From Okapia johnstoni (taxonomy: Eukaryota; Chordata; Mammalia; Artiodactyla; Giraffidae): a stretch of 64,000 nt of DNA. Below, piece by piece: positions 22,547 through 34,802 of this stretch. Under the pieces are notes generated by a model. It worked only from the letters and a program-made list of their open reading frames with translations. It ran no database searches and had not been told where the DNA came from. Both the position numbers and the translations under genes were made by a program. Position 1 is the first letter of the stretch; each line of letters opens with the position of its first letter. The DNA is taken from contig CM044306.1 of assembly GCA_024291935.2 (NCBI GenBank), positions 3,048,501 through 3,112,500 of the forward strand, in the 5' to 3' direction.

Positions 22547-22964
22547 GACCCACCCCGTGGACTGCAGCACGCCAGGCTTCCCTGTCCTTCACTATCTCCC
22601 GGAGTTTGCTCAAACTCACGTACACGAGTCGGTGATGCCATCCAACCATCTCATCCTCTGTCGCCCCCTTCTCCTCCTGCCCTCAGTCTTCCCCAGCATC
22701 AGGATCTTTTCCAATGAGTTGACCCTTAACATCAGGTGGCTAAAGGATTGGAGCTTCAGCTTCAGTCCTTCCAATGAATATTCAGGGTTGATTTCCTTTA
22801 CAATCAACTGGTTTGATCTTCTTGCCATCCAAGGGACTCTCAAGAGTCTTCTCCAGCACCACAGTTCAAAAGCATCAATTTTTTGGTGCTCAGGTTCCTT
22901 GATGGTCTAGCTCTCACATCTGTACATGACTAGTGGAAAAACCATAGCTTTGACTGTACAGACT
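22547..22964 (-). mobile_element. BovB: BovB 3' fragment, old
   Basis: Reverse complement of the BovB 3' region, lacking the first ~40 bp of the end (starts at ccccgtggactgcagcacgc). A 75-residue frame (22616-22843) retains [18 protein letters not shown]. Many substitutions point to an older insertion. Confidence 0.9.
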
Positions 22965-24870
22965 ATAGAGCAGGTTACCACAGAGTAACTGATGTGAAGC
23001 AGAAACACAAGGAAGAGGGAGACAGGTTTGCAATATTCAATGAGGTGGTTATGAAGGTCTTGCCCTGAACTTAACTTTACCACATGGACTTGAGTTATGT
23101 TCAGCAGGATAACTGCAATGTCTGGTCAGAGGAAATAGGCTGTGGAAAAACTAGAATGAATAGCCTGTGAGAAGATCATTTCCAAGCATCAGGACTGGGT
23201 GAGGGGGCAGCAGACTGAACATAGCAGGGTAAGTGATGAGGGTGGGGTTGCGCCTGAAAGATCGCCAACATTCCCTGACTCAGAAGAGGTCAGGAGAGTC
23301 CAAGACCAAGGAACATGGTATAGATGGCTCTTGTGTTCAATTCAGTGGTGCAAGGGGCCTCCAGGTGCAAAGGGATCCTTGGGCTGTTATATCCATGTGG
23401 ATGGAAAGATGCCTTGAGTTCAGTGGTGGTTATTAAACATGCATGGCATTCATTTCAAGGAAGTCCATGTATGCAAAGATGCAAAGAAGACAGGAAATAT
23501 TTTTTCCAGATTTTCATAATAGTTTGAATATAGATTCCGAGGCACAAGAAGGGCCATGCTGGTTGGCTATACCAAACAGAGAACAGTGAGGCTTGACGAA
23601 AATGCCAGAGAGACACAGCCCTGGTGGTTTCCCTAAGAACGGGAGAATGTCAAGACTCCACATAAAATTTCAGTTAGATATAAAAAAGGGAAGCAGACAA
23701 CAGGGTCTCCACTTGTAATTCGGTAGCAACACTTCCTCTTGGCCAAGAGTGCCAACGTATCAACTCACCTCTCCTGTACAGCCAGTGTCAGTCAATAGCT
23801 GTTGAATGAATTAACCTGATTTTGTCATACCTGGCCAGAGTTCTTCAAGACACTGAATTTCACACTACATGCAAGCTCGTATTGTCTACCCTTCTCTCAA
23901 TAGCTCTAGACAGAGTCTTCCATTAAGAATAAAGACTTTGCCCAACTGGCAGTACCTAGTGGCTTCCTTTTTAGTTTTATAAAGCCCGTGATCCGTCTTG
24001 ATCCCCCTTTGCATGATGAAGTTGTGATTGACTATAGACTGCTTACCTGACTGAGAAATGTGTTCTTTTTTTTTCAATTTTAATTTTTTATTTTTATGGT
24101 CTGTTGGCCAATCCATGCCAACTTTACGGGCTGCAACCACGGCAAGCCTTGCTCCCCTGATAACAGGTCCTGTATAGTAAGAGGGGATAGAAACTAGCGT
24201 TTCCCAGATTCAGATGTTTCAATAACGATGCTCTGTGAGCGTGTTTATCACCCATCACTGCTCTTTGAAGCAGGATCTTTACAAGTCAAGATAAGGAGAC
24301 TGAAGAAAGCCAAGACTGTGCTACTTACCCTGCATGATTGTATCGACCTGATTTGAAAATCTGTGCCCTTTTCATTTCTTCAGGTTCACATTGTTGTCCT
24401 GCCCCCAAACTGGGTTCCTCTGTCTTCACTGAATTGGGATTTTACCTGGTTGTGTCCTTCCATTTTTTTACCACTATCCCTGTAATATTGCAACTCAGAA
24501 AATTTTCTTCTTGTTTAGTGCAAAGCAGAAGCTGGAGGCAAGGGACAGTTGGACACCAACATATGTTCAACTCCTACCACTTGGGGGTAGGCTAAGCGAG
24601 GTACCTTTCATTCACCACCTTAGATCCCCTTTACAAACTTGTGGGTGAAGTATTGTTACAACATTGACACATTATTACGTGAAGATCAGAGACAGAACAA
24701 CTTCTGTACATGTAATTGTGTTAGGGCTAATAACCGGCAGATCTGAGAGTGGACAAAAGTCCCTCTGTTCTCAAAACTCTTGAAATTAATTTGTTTCTAT
24801 GTTACCACCTTGCTTCTATGCTTCAGTTTCTCTGCTTGAATCTTCCCCCTTTTCTGAAGACTTCAATACT
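22965..24870. other. Mostly unassigned; weak MIR/L2 relics
   Basis: No gene recognised. A tail such as cagtcaatagctgttgaatg (about 23790) recalls an L2/MIR 3' end, and gataaggagactgaag (about 24288) recalls MIR. Both are too short to claim. Confidence 0.4.
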
Positions 24871-24975
24871 TAAAAAAAAATTTATTATATTGGAGTATAT
24901 TTGATTTACAATGTTGTGTTAATTTCTGCTGTGCAGTAAAGTGATTCAGTTATACACATGCACATGTACCAGTTA
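24871..24975 (-). mobile_element. L1 3' end fragment
   Basis: Carries gagtatatttgatttacaat and gtgttaatttctgctgtgca, the reverse complement of the L1 3' end also seen at 8137. Confidence 0.7.
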
Positions 24976-27900
24976 GATTTTATTTTAAAACATCATCTCT
25001 ATTTGCTTTTTATTCCATTAAAATCTTTGTATATACCTTTAACTCTTTGGTACATAGAGCAATGTTGGAATTCAAACTTTAAAAAAATATATATTTATTT
25101 GCTTTTTAAATAGCTGTTTTTAAAGTCTAATGGCTCACAAGGTAGCATTCTCTAGATTTATATTTTAGGGTGGATAACATCACAGTGTTTTTATGAATAT
25201 GAATTCACATCGTACAAATAACTATATAAAGTATATGCTTATACAACTATATATAAAATGATACTTATGTATGTCTATATGTACTCATAGTTATATTTTA
25301 TATTACGCTTGCGTACATATGTGTAAATATAATCTTACCTGTCTTCCAGATATTTTAATTTGCCTTGCACAAATATTTTTTTAGCAAAATAGGAACTTTT
25401 ATAGTATTAAAAAAATAAAATAAATTCACATGTAAAATTTCAGTTTTATAATTTTACGTTTAATGTAGCCAACTGAAAATTTATGTTAGATATTCTGTCC
25501 AACAAATTTTGATTTTTTTAAAACAAATTTTATAAATAGGTTGGTTTCATGGTCTATTTCAGGAACCAACCCAAAAAAATATAAAGGTAAGATAAATGGA
25601 CCTAATTAGTTAAAATGATATATTCTGTTCTTTGAAAGAAGAGTTGAATGTGCAGTTTATCTCATCCCACTTAATAACATAAACAGACATAACGGAACAC
25701 TTTAGTAAAATAACACCCTCGCCAATTCATTATCCAGAATGCAAACTTAAATCTTGTTTATTTTTCAGGTTCATATGCAAATTGATTTTTCAAAGACTGA
25801 TTATTCATTACTAATAATATTTTAATGTATTTTTTTCCCACAAAATCTGGAAACGCTGTAATACAAAGCAATGATTCATCTTATCTTGTCCTGAGGACAT
25901 TTCAGAAATTTAAATAAAGGAGTCTCAAGCATTTGAGCTAAATTTACCTACCTTCAAAACAAAAGTTGAAGTCGGAATAACCTCAGATCACTTTTTGTTT
26001 CCTGTAGCTGCTGCTATTGGTCAGACTTATAAAAGGAACTGTAGGAAACACAAATGCTGCATGAACACTTCATCTAATGTGTAGAAAATTATTAAGACTC
26101 ATTAAGCATTTAGCATCCAAGATGAGTTCTAGAAGGGAAAAATGGCAAGGCTCCACTCCAAAGGGGGACAAAAAAGGATTCTTTCCACTCTGCTTAAAAA
26201 AAAAACAAAAAACACCAGTATTTACTCTAATAAAATGCATTCCATAATTTACAGTTTCCTCACAGTCAGATCTTAAATTAATAAACATGTAAAATAGGTG
26301 AAAACATTTCTCCACGAATATTTACTTACATAGTTTCTAAGGGTGAGGTCATAAATACCACTTTATGCAGAAAGAAAACTGTTAATTTCACTATGTTCTC
26401 GCAATTTAAAAAGAAAAATCATATGGCAAAGACGATCTTGAACATTCTTTAAATCGCTTTTTTTTTCCTTTGTCTTTGCTTGGCTCTGTATTTTAAATTA
26501 ATCAAAAGAAATAAAAAGAAGAACCAGAGAAAACCAAGACATTATGACAGGATGATTTTATTTTATGTATGAGTCTAAATGAGATTTTCGAAAATGGATA
26601 CGGTATTCTTTAAATGGATCTGTGTGGTCAGAGACCATTAGCCAAGGTTGGAAGATTCCGTAGGGAACCTGAGGCCAGACGTTTCAACCCCACCGGACTG
26701 AGTCCACTGTTTGTCTTTCTGCATGGAGAATTAATAAATGTATCAATCTCCTACCGGCGGCCCTGAACTAGGGAACATAAAGGAAACAGAGTAAGTGGGA
26801 AAAAAAATTGCACATGGGCTTTTTCCTCCCCCTACCTCCTGATGGTCTCTTCTGCGTGTTGAACTTATTTTTCCTTCAGGTTTTTCATATTCTTCTTTTC
26901 CCCCTGTTATTAGTTATGTCTCTTAGCATTTCTGACTCCTTTGCACTTTGTCTGCCTGGAAATGATGTCTTGCAACCTGGACAGGGGCTGTAATTTAAAG
27001 GAATTGGCCACCTTTGCATACCTTCTGTTCAGAAGATCAGTCAGTGGCCTTGACGCGTCAGATTTCATTAAATGATTTTAGTTTCAGGGAAAAGAAAAAA
27101 AAATTAAATGGAAAGTTAAGAAAACTGCAGTCAGGAAACGTGCAGGGTGCCAACAGCCTTAGAGCCTGGGATTCCAAAAGTCATTTCAACATTTCTGAAC
27201 TGATAAGCAAATTAATTATTAAAACAGAAACGTTCTTAGGATACCGATGACCAAGGTTATAAATACACTTCTCTACAATTCCTCTTTCTTTCCTTTTCTA
27301 TTCTGTAACTGCTGAGTGTTGCCTTCAGATTGTACCAAAGTGATTCTAAGGAGCCAATTACAAAGGTTTTAAATCAGAGGAGCTAATAAGAAATGTAAAT
27401 TGCATTAAAAATGGTTACAGGATTTTTTAAACACCTAAATGTTTGCTTTAGACCAACCAGTTTAAAACTCTGCTGAAGCGAAATTTAGAAATAGAGGAAT
27501 AGGAAGTGTCTACATGCTTTTCTTTCTGAAACCCCTCCCCTTCCTTCTGCTTAAAACTACAATAGTTGTTGGTCCATGACTCCTTTTGCAAATGGCTGGT
27601 GGGTAAGGATAGTGAAAATACAACAAACCAAACAAAATCAAACAGCTCCGTGAATTGCCTGTTGACAAAATGAGAGTTTATTTGTGTGGGTTTGTATTCT
27701 TCAAAGCGTAAAAGGGTTCTGCCTTAGGGAGTCTATATTTCTTTGGTCAAATATAATGATTAGTCACTGAGATGTAAATACATAGGTGCCAGACAGAAAC
27801 AGGGAAAAGCAGAACCAATTCAAGAGCTGAGCTGCACTGCAACAGAAAGTATTGTTTTTAAGTTCTGTTCTTATTCTGAAAAGAGAGGTTAAGCAAGCTG

Positions 27901-27976
27901 GGCATCATAGCTGGAGCCTGGAGTTCAAGTTTGTTGAAAAGGTTAAGGGAGTTTTTTAAAGAACATAGGTAGGACT
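24976..27976. other. 3 kb repeat-poor AT-rich region
   Basis: No transposable element and no convincing exon in 3 kb, the longest such gap here. An inverted CCAAT box (26016-26020) and TATAAAAG (26028-26035) occur close together but too near each other for a standard promoter. Confidence 0.5.
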
Positions 27977-28334
27977 TTTTGTTGTTCGGTCACTAAGTCA
28001 TATCTGATGGTTTGTGACCCCACGCACTGCAAAACGCCAGGCTCCTCTGTCCTCCACTGTCTCCTGGAATTTGCTTACATTCATGTCTATTGAGTTGATG
28101 ATGCCATCCACCACCTCACTGCCTGCTGCCCTCTTCCCCTTTTGCCTTCAGTTTTTCCCAGCATCAGGGTCTTTTCCAACGAGTCAGCTCTTCGCATCAA
28201 GTGGCCAAAGTATTGGAGTTTCAGTTTCAGCATCAGCCTTCCAATGAATATTCAGGTTGATTTCCTTTAGGATTGACTGGTTTGATCTCGCAGTCCACGG
28301 GACTCTCCAAATCTTCTCTAGCACCACAATTCAA
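27977..28334 (-). mobile_element. BovB: BovB 3' fragment, old
   Basis: Starts at the BovB 3' end variant gttgttcggtcactaagtca and runs to the region before the RT C-terminus. Small deletions, such as the shortened gatctcgcagtccacggg, show age. Confidence 0.9.
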
Positions 28335-29599
28335 ATAGAGAGGACTATTCAGTTTTATATTCTCAGCACTATTGTGACTTAAACATGTATATCTAAACTT
28401 TTAATTTCACATGTCAAATAATTGGATAGATGCTGGCCCACACATACTATTGCAGGATAAACTTTATGCTTAAGACATGGATTAAAAGGAGGGAACGATT
28501 TTTAGTCAATATCTCACTAAAAACACAATGTATGAACCCAAATGGAGACACATACCTTTGTTATGCATTAAGATCACCCCAAAAGAAGCAGCGTCTATTA
28601 TATATGTTTACCTCCTGTGCATACACCATTCTCAACACATGTTCATCCCCAACGATGTGTGGCAACTGTAATTAATTTACCTGTTCTTCCTCTACACACA
28701 GAAACTAGTCTTTGCCCTTCTCTGCTGTTTCGTGAAATTGAAATTCTAACATACTATTCCTTCTGAGGCTCAGTCTGTAACAATAAAAGAAATGAGGGAT
28801 TTTGTGTATCAGGACACTAATTCCATCCACCCAACTTCAGGAAACCAAAAAATTTCCCCACTTTTTCAAAAATGATCAAAAGCCCAATTATACCCATTAT
28901 TTTATTCGACGTCTATTACGTGTTTACTCTGGAACAAACGTTGCTCTATCAATTTACTATGGTTTGAGTTGTCTCAATAATTAATTTTAAGTTTTAAAAA
29001 GTGTATGTATTCCTGACTTCAGCATCTCTGGTTACTAAGCAAAGATGAATAGACAGTTAAGGAAACGCAGAGAACAATGACTTTGAAGGGGAAAAGCAAG
29101 AGCTAGTCTAGGTTTGAGTTAAGCCTTTTCGGGTGCCCCTGCCTCACCCCGGTTGATGTAAACACAACGTCTGTGTGTCAGGATACGCGTTGGCACGTTT
29201 CTTACTATTAACAAAAATGAGAAAAGTGGACTTTGGAGTGTTTCTAAGTACATTTCTATGTTCTCAACCTATGACTGGCTTCTGGAGGCTGAACGTGGAG
29301 ATTATAGCTGATCAGCATCTGTAGTCTTTTGCATTTCACTCCGGAGCAGAGAGGACAGTGCATCTGCTGACAATTTTTTCTTCCTTGAGATGTTCAGATT
29401 TATGTTTATCTGAGTATATATTTGAGTGTACCACTACTTTCTAAATAATCTACGATTCAACAAGCCCCTTTTAATGTAGCATTTCATGCTTTTTACATCT
29501 TGTTTTTCATTGATCTTGGAACATTGTTTCATCATGCATGGATAAGTAATATTCGTAAGAGTTGGTTTTACTGAGACGTTGTCCCAGGCCACAATGTTC
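28335..29599. other. Unassigned AT-rich sequence
   Basis: No gene or clear repeat seen. 28430-28675 stays open but encodes nothing recognisable. Confidence 0.5.
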
Positions 29600-29745
29600 T
29601 AATCACAGTTTACACAAATCAACTCATTGAATCTGCAAAACATCTAACTACATACGAGGTCAGTACTACATCCTGGTTAATTAAGAGATTTGCTTAAGAC
29701 CCCACAGTGGATCTGAGGATACCGGACGTATTTGATCATTAGATG
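29600..29745 (-). mobile_element. MIR relic
   Basis: The order tcaactcattgaatctgcaa, gaggtcagtact, attaagagatttgcttaaga, ccccacagtggatctgagga matches the reverse complement of MIR. Confidence 0.6.
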
Positions 29746-29806
29746 CTACTGTCTTTAATAGTTAATACATATTGACACATTTCCATGCTAAGCTCTCTAT
29801 GACAAA

Positions 29807-30017
29807 AGTGAAAGTGTTAGCTGCTCAGTCAAGTCCGACTCTTTGCTAAGCTATGGACTGTAGCCCGCCAGATTCCTCTGCCCATGGAATTCTCCAGGCA
29901 AGAATACTGGAGTGGGTAGACGTTCCCTTCTCCAGCGGATATTCCCAACCCAGGGATCGAACCCAAGTTTACTGCATTGCCGGTTGATTCTTTACCATCT
30001 GAGCCACCAGCGAAGCC
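29807..30017 (-). mobile_element. Bov-tA SINE with target-site duplication
   Basis: Complete reverse-oriented Bov-tA ending in gagccaccagcgaagcc. The flanks aagctctctatgaca (from 29790) and aagctctatagaca (from 30018) form an imperfect duplication that dates the insertion as moderately old. Confidence 0.92.
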
Positions 30018-31624
30018 AAGCTCTATAGACATCAACCTATTTCTCATAAGGTTCCTTTTTGTTAGAAGCTGTTATAATCACTCATGAAAATGAGAAACAT
30101 TAGGAAAACACAGGTAAGTAAGGTCGTTAAGCTAGCAAGGGGTTAAGGCACAATTTGAACCTGAGCGAACTGCCTCCAGGGTCTGTCACTTTGCTCAGTC
30201 TGCTCTGCCAGAATAAACAACAAAGGGAAAATCTAATTGAATTGCTCAGAAATCTTGTTTATGTCATCATTTCTACTTTGGCATTAAAAATGAAAAATCA
30301 AATTTTTAGGATGAATAATGCTATTCTCCATAGAGAGAACCTCCGTGTGAGAGTAGGTCAGTTTGTTTCAGTTAAGAAACCCCCACGGGAAAATTGGGCA
30401 AAAGGGAAAACATAGAAGGGCGTGGGTTATCTGCGCAGGATTTTAAGATCTGTATTATGCTTAACAAGGAAACAAGCCTGGTGCTTCTCAGTCAATGTCT
30501 CCTTTCAATCCCTATACTCATCACAAAAGAAAATTTCAAGATGGGATTATCAAATGCACTGGATTGAGTACCAGACAAACCATGATAAAGGCAAGTCTGT
30601 TCTTCACACCCCAGAAAAGGAAAAAAAAAATCGACATCTAAGAAAAGACGGGATGTTTCTTAGGAAGGATGAATGAGTTACTCAAAGAAACCAGATGAAG
30701 AGATTCTAGAATCGTAATTCACAAGCCCCAGAGAGGGTCTCAGTGTCCTAAAGGTCAGTGTCCTGAAACCCACCCCGTTCCCTTCATCTCAACCCTCCCT
30801 TCACACTCTCCTGTCTGCAGGCTTCCTGATACCCAAGGGCAGTCGTGCTTTCTTTCTCTTGGCATCTTGTAGATTTAACATTCATCTGTTGGGGCACATC
30901 GAGGTGATTTGCCAAATAGCTCCTTTTGGCCAGAAGAATGTGCTGGGTTATTATTCCTTGGTCCAAATGAGCCAGACTGACTGTCTGCATGGTGGGAATA
31001 TGCCAGATAATTACTTTAACCATGTCTTTCCCTTTAGCTGTGTATACATGGTCCTCGTAGTCTAGATAAACTTGGTTAAACCTCATATTGAATAATTACT
31101 GGCAAGTGGCCATGTGCTCAGAGTAATTTAATGTTTCATCTCTGGTTTCTACAGGGTGCTAGTGACAAAAGCAGGTTTTGTTTATACGTATGGTAGAAAG
31201 ATTTTCTTTTCATAATTCGAAAGAAAATCTCCCCAGAAAGGAGCACTCGATGAAAAAAAAATTGGTTTTGATTTCAGTTTTTCCTCAAGAATCACAAACA
31301 CAGCGCTAAGAAAAAGCTGATGTAGTTTAGCTTTTAGAAACAGAAATACGCCGAGAAAGGTGACCCCAACCATACTGTCCTGCAGGCCAACTGATTTTTA
31401 CTACATTGAAATTAACACCTGACGTAATATTATTCTTCTTTTTGAAAGTGAGGACCCATGTTGCTGTGTTTTACTGTAGAAGGTAAAGAATAAGATCCCC
31501 CATGACTTGCTTAATCTTTCAGTCTCAGGGTAGCAGGGAAAGCCTGAGAATGGGAGGTGGAAGAGAAGGGATCCAAGTTCTGACTGTGTGATGTGTTGGT
31601 TTCAGAACCAGATGCAAGAAATGG
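30018..31624. other. Unassigned sequence
   Basis: Frames 30155-30415, 30422-30676 and, on the minus strand, 30784-31086 stay open for 84-100 codons. None shows a domain I know. No repeat recognised. Confidence 0.45.
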
Positions 31625-31685
31625 AACACATCTCTCTCCTTTTCCTTGTGAAAATGAGAATAATACCAACCTAATCTTGCAAAGC
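31625..31685 (+). mobile_element. MIR fragment
   Basis: catctctctccttttccttg followed by gtgaaaatgagaataatacc resembles the 3' half of the MIR core. Confidence 0.5.
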
Positions 31686-31686
31686 A

Positions 31687-31888
31687 CGGCTTCCCCAGTG
31701 GCTCAGAAGTAAAGAGTATGCCTGCAATTTAGGAGACAGGGGCTTGCTCCCTGGGTTGGGAAGATCCCTTGGATAAGGAAATGGCAACCCACTCCAGTAT
31801 TCTTGCCTGGGAGATCGCATGGACAGAGGAGACTGTCTGGCTACAGTCCATGGCGTCGCAAAGAGTCGGACACGACTGAGCGACTAAA
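31687..31888 (+). mobile_element. Bov-tA SINE
   Basis: Complete element with head (cggcttccccagtggctcag) and well-kept body end (gagtcggacacgactgagcg), suggesting a younger copy. Confidence 0.92.
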
Positions 31889-32324
31889 CAGGAACAAATC
31901 GTGCACAGCATGCTTAGGAGGCTTGAGTTAAGGCTCATGGGACATGATTTTATAAATTGTAAAACATCCTAACTACATGACAGAAACTTGGTTTGAGATT
32001 TGCAGACACGCACTCACAAGATAAAAACAAAACACAAGCACATTCTGTTGGGGTAACGATGGGTTAGGATGGTGAGGAAATGTCAGTGAAGAGATAGGCA
32101 ACCCTTGGAACAATTAAATCATGAAGAAAACCACCCTCATGCAAGGCTATGCTTTCCTGTCCTCAACCCCCACAAAGGAAACCCAGGAATTCCAGAAAGC
32201 AGAAGGAGAAACATGAGTGGGAAATGAATTCACAGTGTGTTTACCGAGCTTTGAAACTGTTCATGCTCTTGGATCGAGAACTTTCCTTCTACGAAGTCTC
32301 CTGAGTACGCTATGATGAATAGTA
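31889..32324. other. Unassigned sequence
   Basis: No gene or named repeat seen. Confidence 0.5.
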
Positions 32325-32564
32325 TTTTTTTAATTTAGCTATGTTTGACATATAACATTTATGGTGTACAATGTGTTTATCTGTTGCATTTTTATATTGT
32401 GATCCAGTTGTTATTGCGGCCACAGTTATCACCTCTATCAAGTCATGTGATTATCATTTCTTTTTATGTGTTGGGAATAATTGAGAGCTAGTCTCTTAGC
32501 AAGTTTAATGGTTATAACACAGTGTTCATGTCTATATTCTCTAAACTGCGTTTTACATCTTTTT
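32325..32564 (-). mobile_element. Old L1 3' end
   Basis: Blocks tttgacatataacatttatg, gagctagtctcttagcaagt and tataacacagtgttcatg match the reverse complement of the older mammalian L1M-type 3' region. Confidence 0.65.
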
Positions 32565-32794
32565 ATGCTGTTGTTCAGTCGCTAAGTTGTGTCCAACTCT
32601 TTGCAACCCCATGGACGTCAGCCCATGGACTACAGGCTCCTCTGTCCATGGGATTCTTCTGTCAAGAATACTGGAGTGGGTTGCCACTTCCTCCTCCAGG
32701 GGATCTTCCTGACCCAGGGATCAAACCCTGTGTCTCTTATATCTCCTGCATTGGCTGGTGGGTTCTTTACCACTAGTACCACTTGGGAAGCCCC
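32565..32794 (-). mobile_element. Bov-tA SINE
   Basis: Reverse-oriented and complete (ttgttcagtcgctaagttgt to taccacttgggaagcccc). A small internal duplication repeats cccatggac near 32610. It lies at the edge of the old L1 fragment. Confidence 0.9.
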
Positions 32795-33486
32795 CAAAAG
32801 TAAAGAATAAGTTTTAGTTAATCTGGTGTTTTAATGGGTGCAATAGTCTCTTACAAACTACTACTTCCTATTGTAAATGGAACTCCAAAAATAATGAAAG
32901 ATTTAAAAATTTCACTCTTCATTGCTTCTTAGTATGATGAATTTCCTATGTTCCTCCCCTATTAGATTACATGTATCCTGAAACCATTCATTCATTCGTG
33001 AATGCATGCATTTATTCTTCCATGTGTTCTCCTGCGAAATAATTACCCACAGCAAACTTACTAGACTTTACGGGACTTCCACAGCTGTAGCAAACATGTG
33101 TCCTGCCCTTAGAAATCCACAGAGTTGTTTGGGCCAGTGATGAGCACTTGATTCAGTCCAAAGCAAAATAAATCTATCCTGAGACATCTATAAACGAAGC
33201 TGAAATAGACTCTCTTTGTTTACGCTTTTTGATTGGTTATGCTTTCACTTTCTCTATGAATATGTAAGCATTTACGTTGTGAGCAAACATCTCCCACTTT
33301 CCAAACAAGAGAAAGAAGAAAAATATTTTCTTCTTCCAATGCAGAAAAATGAAACAAAGAGGATTTCAGTTAAAAGAAGGGTTGATGTTGGCCTCTGGGA
33401 ACAGGACTCCAGTCCTCCTCAAACAAGAACACAACCTAGCACCCAGGGGACCTCACTCAGTACCTTAGGACTGAATAGAGGGATTT
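32795..33486. other. Unassigned; possible L2 scrap
   Basis: The stretch 32985-33130 (ccattcattcattcgtgaat, cctgcccttagaaatccaca) recalls L2 but is weak. Otherwise nothing recognised. Confidence 0.4.
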
Positions 33487-33494
33487 TATGGAGA

Positions 33495-33801
33495 CACTAA
33501 TCCTAAAGGAAATCAACCCTGAATATTCACTGGAAGGACTGATGCTGAAGTTGAAGCTCCAATACTTTGGCCACCTGATGCAAAGCGCCAACTCATTGGA
33601 AAAGACTCTGATGCTGGGAAGATTGAAAGCAAAAAGAGAATTGGGCAACAGAGGATGAGATGGTTGGATGGCATCACTGACTCAATGGACATGAGTTTGA
33701 GCAAACTCCAGGAGATGGGGAAGGGCAGGGGAGTCTGGTGTGCTGCATTCCCCAGAGGGGCAAAGAATTAGACATAACTTAGTGACTGAGCAACAACAGC
33801 A
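33495..33801 (+). mobile_element. BovB: BovB 3' fragment, the only plus-strand copy
   Basis: About 307 bp of the BovB 3' end in plus orientation (cctaaaggaaatcaaccctg to gactgagcaacaacagc). It is flanked by an 8-bp duplication, tatggaga (33487-33494 and 33802-33809). Confidence 0.9.
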
Positions 33802-33809
33802 TATGGAGA

Positions 33810-34094
33810 GATAACTGAACCGAGATATGAAGGTAGGACCGAGGGATTTATCTGAAGATGACATTTTGTTTTGTTTAGTTTTCTTTTTGGAACAAAGGCT
33901 GAATGAAGGAGAGAAAGGGTAGTGTCAGGTCATGTGAGTGAACCTCTTGAAGGCAGTGGAGATATTTCATCAACATCCGGATGATGAATGCCTAGTCCAA
34001 GTACACATTACTGCTATTCTTAATCTGTGGAGGGAAAAGGGGAAGAAGTTGGGAGTGTCCAGCTTTCTAATGGTGTTCTCTGATGGCTGTCCTT
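33810..34094. other. Unassigned sequence
   Basis: Nothing recognised. Confidence 0.4.
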
Positions 34095-34274
34095 TTACTG
34101 AGACTGATGCTTTTCCTGCTCACCTGGCAGGTATAGGAGACAATGTTTTATGAGATTGTCTTGAAACTTGTCTACAGATCTTTTAATACATGGTAGCCAG
34201 CATTGGAGGCGGTCCAATTCACCACCTCCAATGGCGATAGATAGGCCATCAGTTGTGAGTTTTTCTTCCGCCAT
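34095..34274 (-). other. Candidate small ORF with splice donor
   Basis: On the minus strand a 59-codon frame starts in a good context (aagATGGcgg) with MAEEKLTTDGLSIAIGGGEL and ends at TAA (34095-34097). A strong donor, CAG followed by GTGAGC, lies inside it near 34120. It could be a first exon or a retrocopy start. I recognise no family, and no CpG island is present, so chance is also likely. Confidence 0.2.
34201..34233. repeat. 13-bp inverted repeat (hairpin)
   Basis: cattggaggcggt (34201-34213) and accacctccaatg (34221-34233) pair with one mismatch around a 7-nt loop. It lies inside the candidate small ORF. Confidence 0.8.
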
Positions 34275-34435
34275 CTTTTCTTAATAACTAAGCACTCTTA
34301 GCTCTGGCAGAACTGAGGACCTTACTGAGTCGACTTAGGTAAATGTTCCTGTAAACATTCAGCAAATTCTTGGCAGCCAGCCACCATAGGGATATACATA
34401 TTTGTATTTACTTATATACATGTACATATGTATAT

Positions 34436-34651
34436 GGGGCTTCCCTGGTGGCTCAGTGGTCAAGAATCCACCTGCCAATGCAGGATATATGGGTTGATCC
34501 TGGTCAAGAAGATCTCCTGGAGGAGGAGATGGCAACCCACTCCAGTATTCTTTCCTGGAGAATTCTATGGACAGAGGAGCCTGGCAGGCTACAGTCCATG
34601 GAGTTGCAAGAGAGTCGGTTACAATTTAGCAACCAAATAGCAATAACAACA
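34436..34651 (+). mobile_element. Bov-tA SINE
   Basis: Complete plus-strand element (gggcttccctggtggctcag head, ggctacagtccatggagttg body end) with an AAC-rich tail. Confidence 0.9.
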
Positions 34652-34670
34652 AATGTAATATGTGTATACA

Positions 34671-34802
34671 GGGGAACAGCGATCCACTCCAGTATTCTTG
34701 CCTGGAGAATCCCCATGGACAGGGAAGCCTGGCGGGCTTCAGTTCATGGGGTCGCAAAGAGTCAGACACAACCGAGTGACTAAGCACAGCACAACGCAGC
34801 AT
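34671..34802 (+). mobile_element. Bov-A partial SINE
   Basis: A second Bov-A unit without head (gcgatccactccagtattct to cacaaccgagtgactaagca), 20 bp after the previous SINE and in the same orientation. Confidence 0.88.

Noticed and set aside
26016..26035. CCAAT and TATA boxes close together
   Set aside because: They are only 8 bp apart, far closer than in real promoters, and lie in AT-rich DNA where TATAAAAG is expected by chance.
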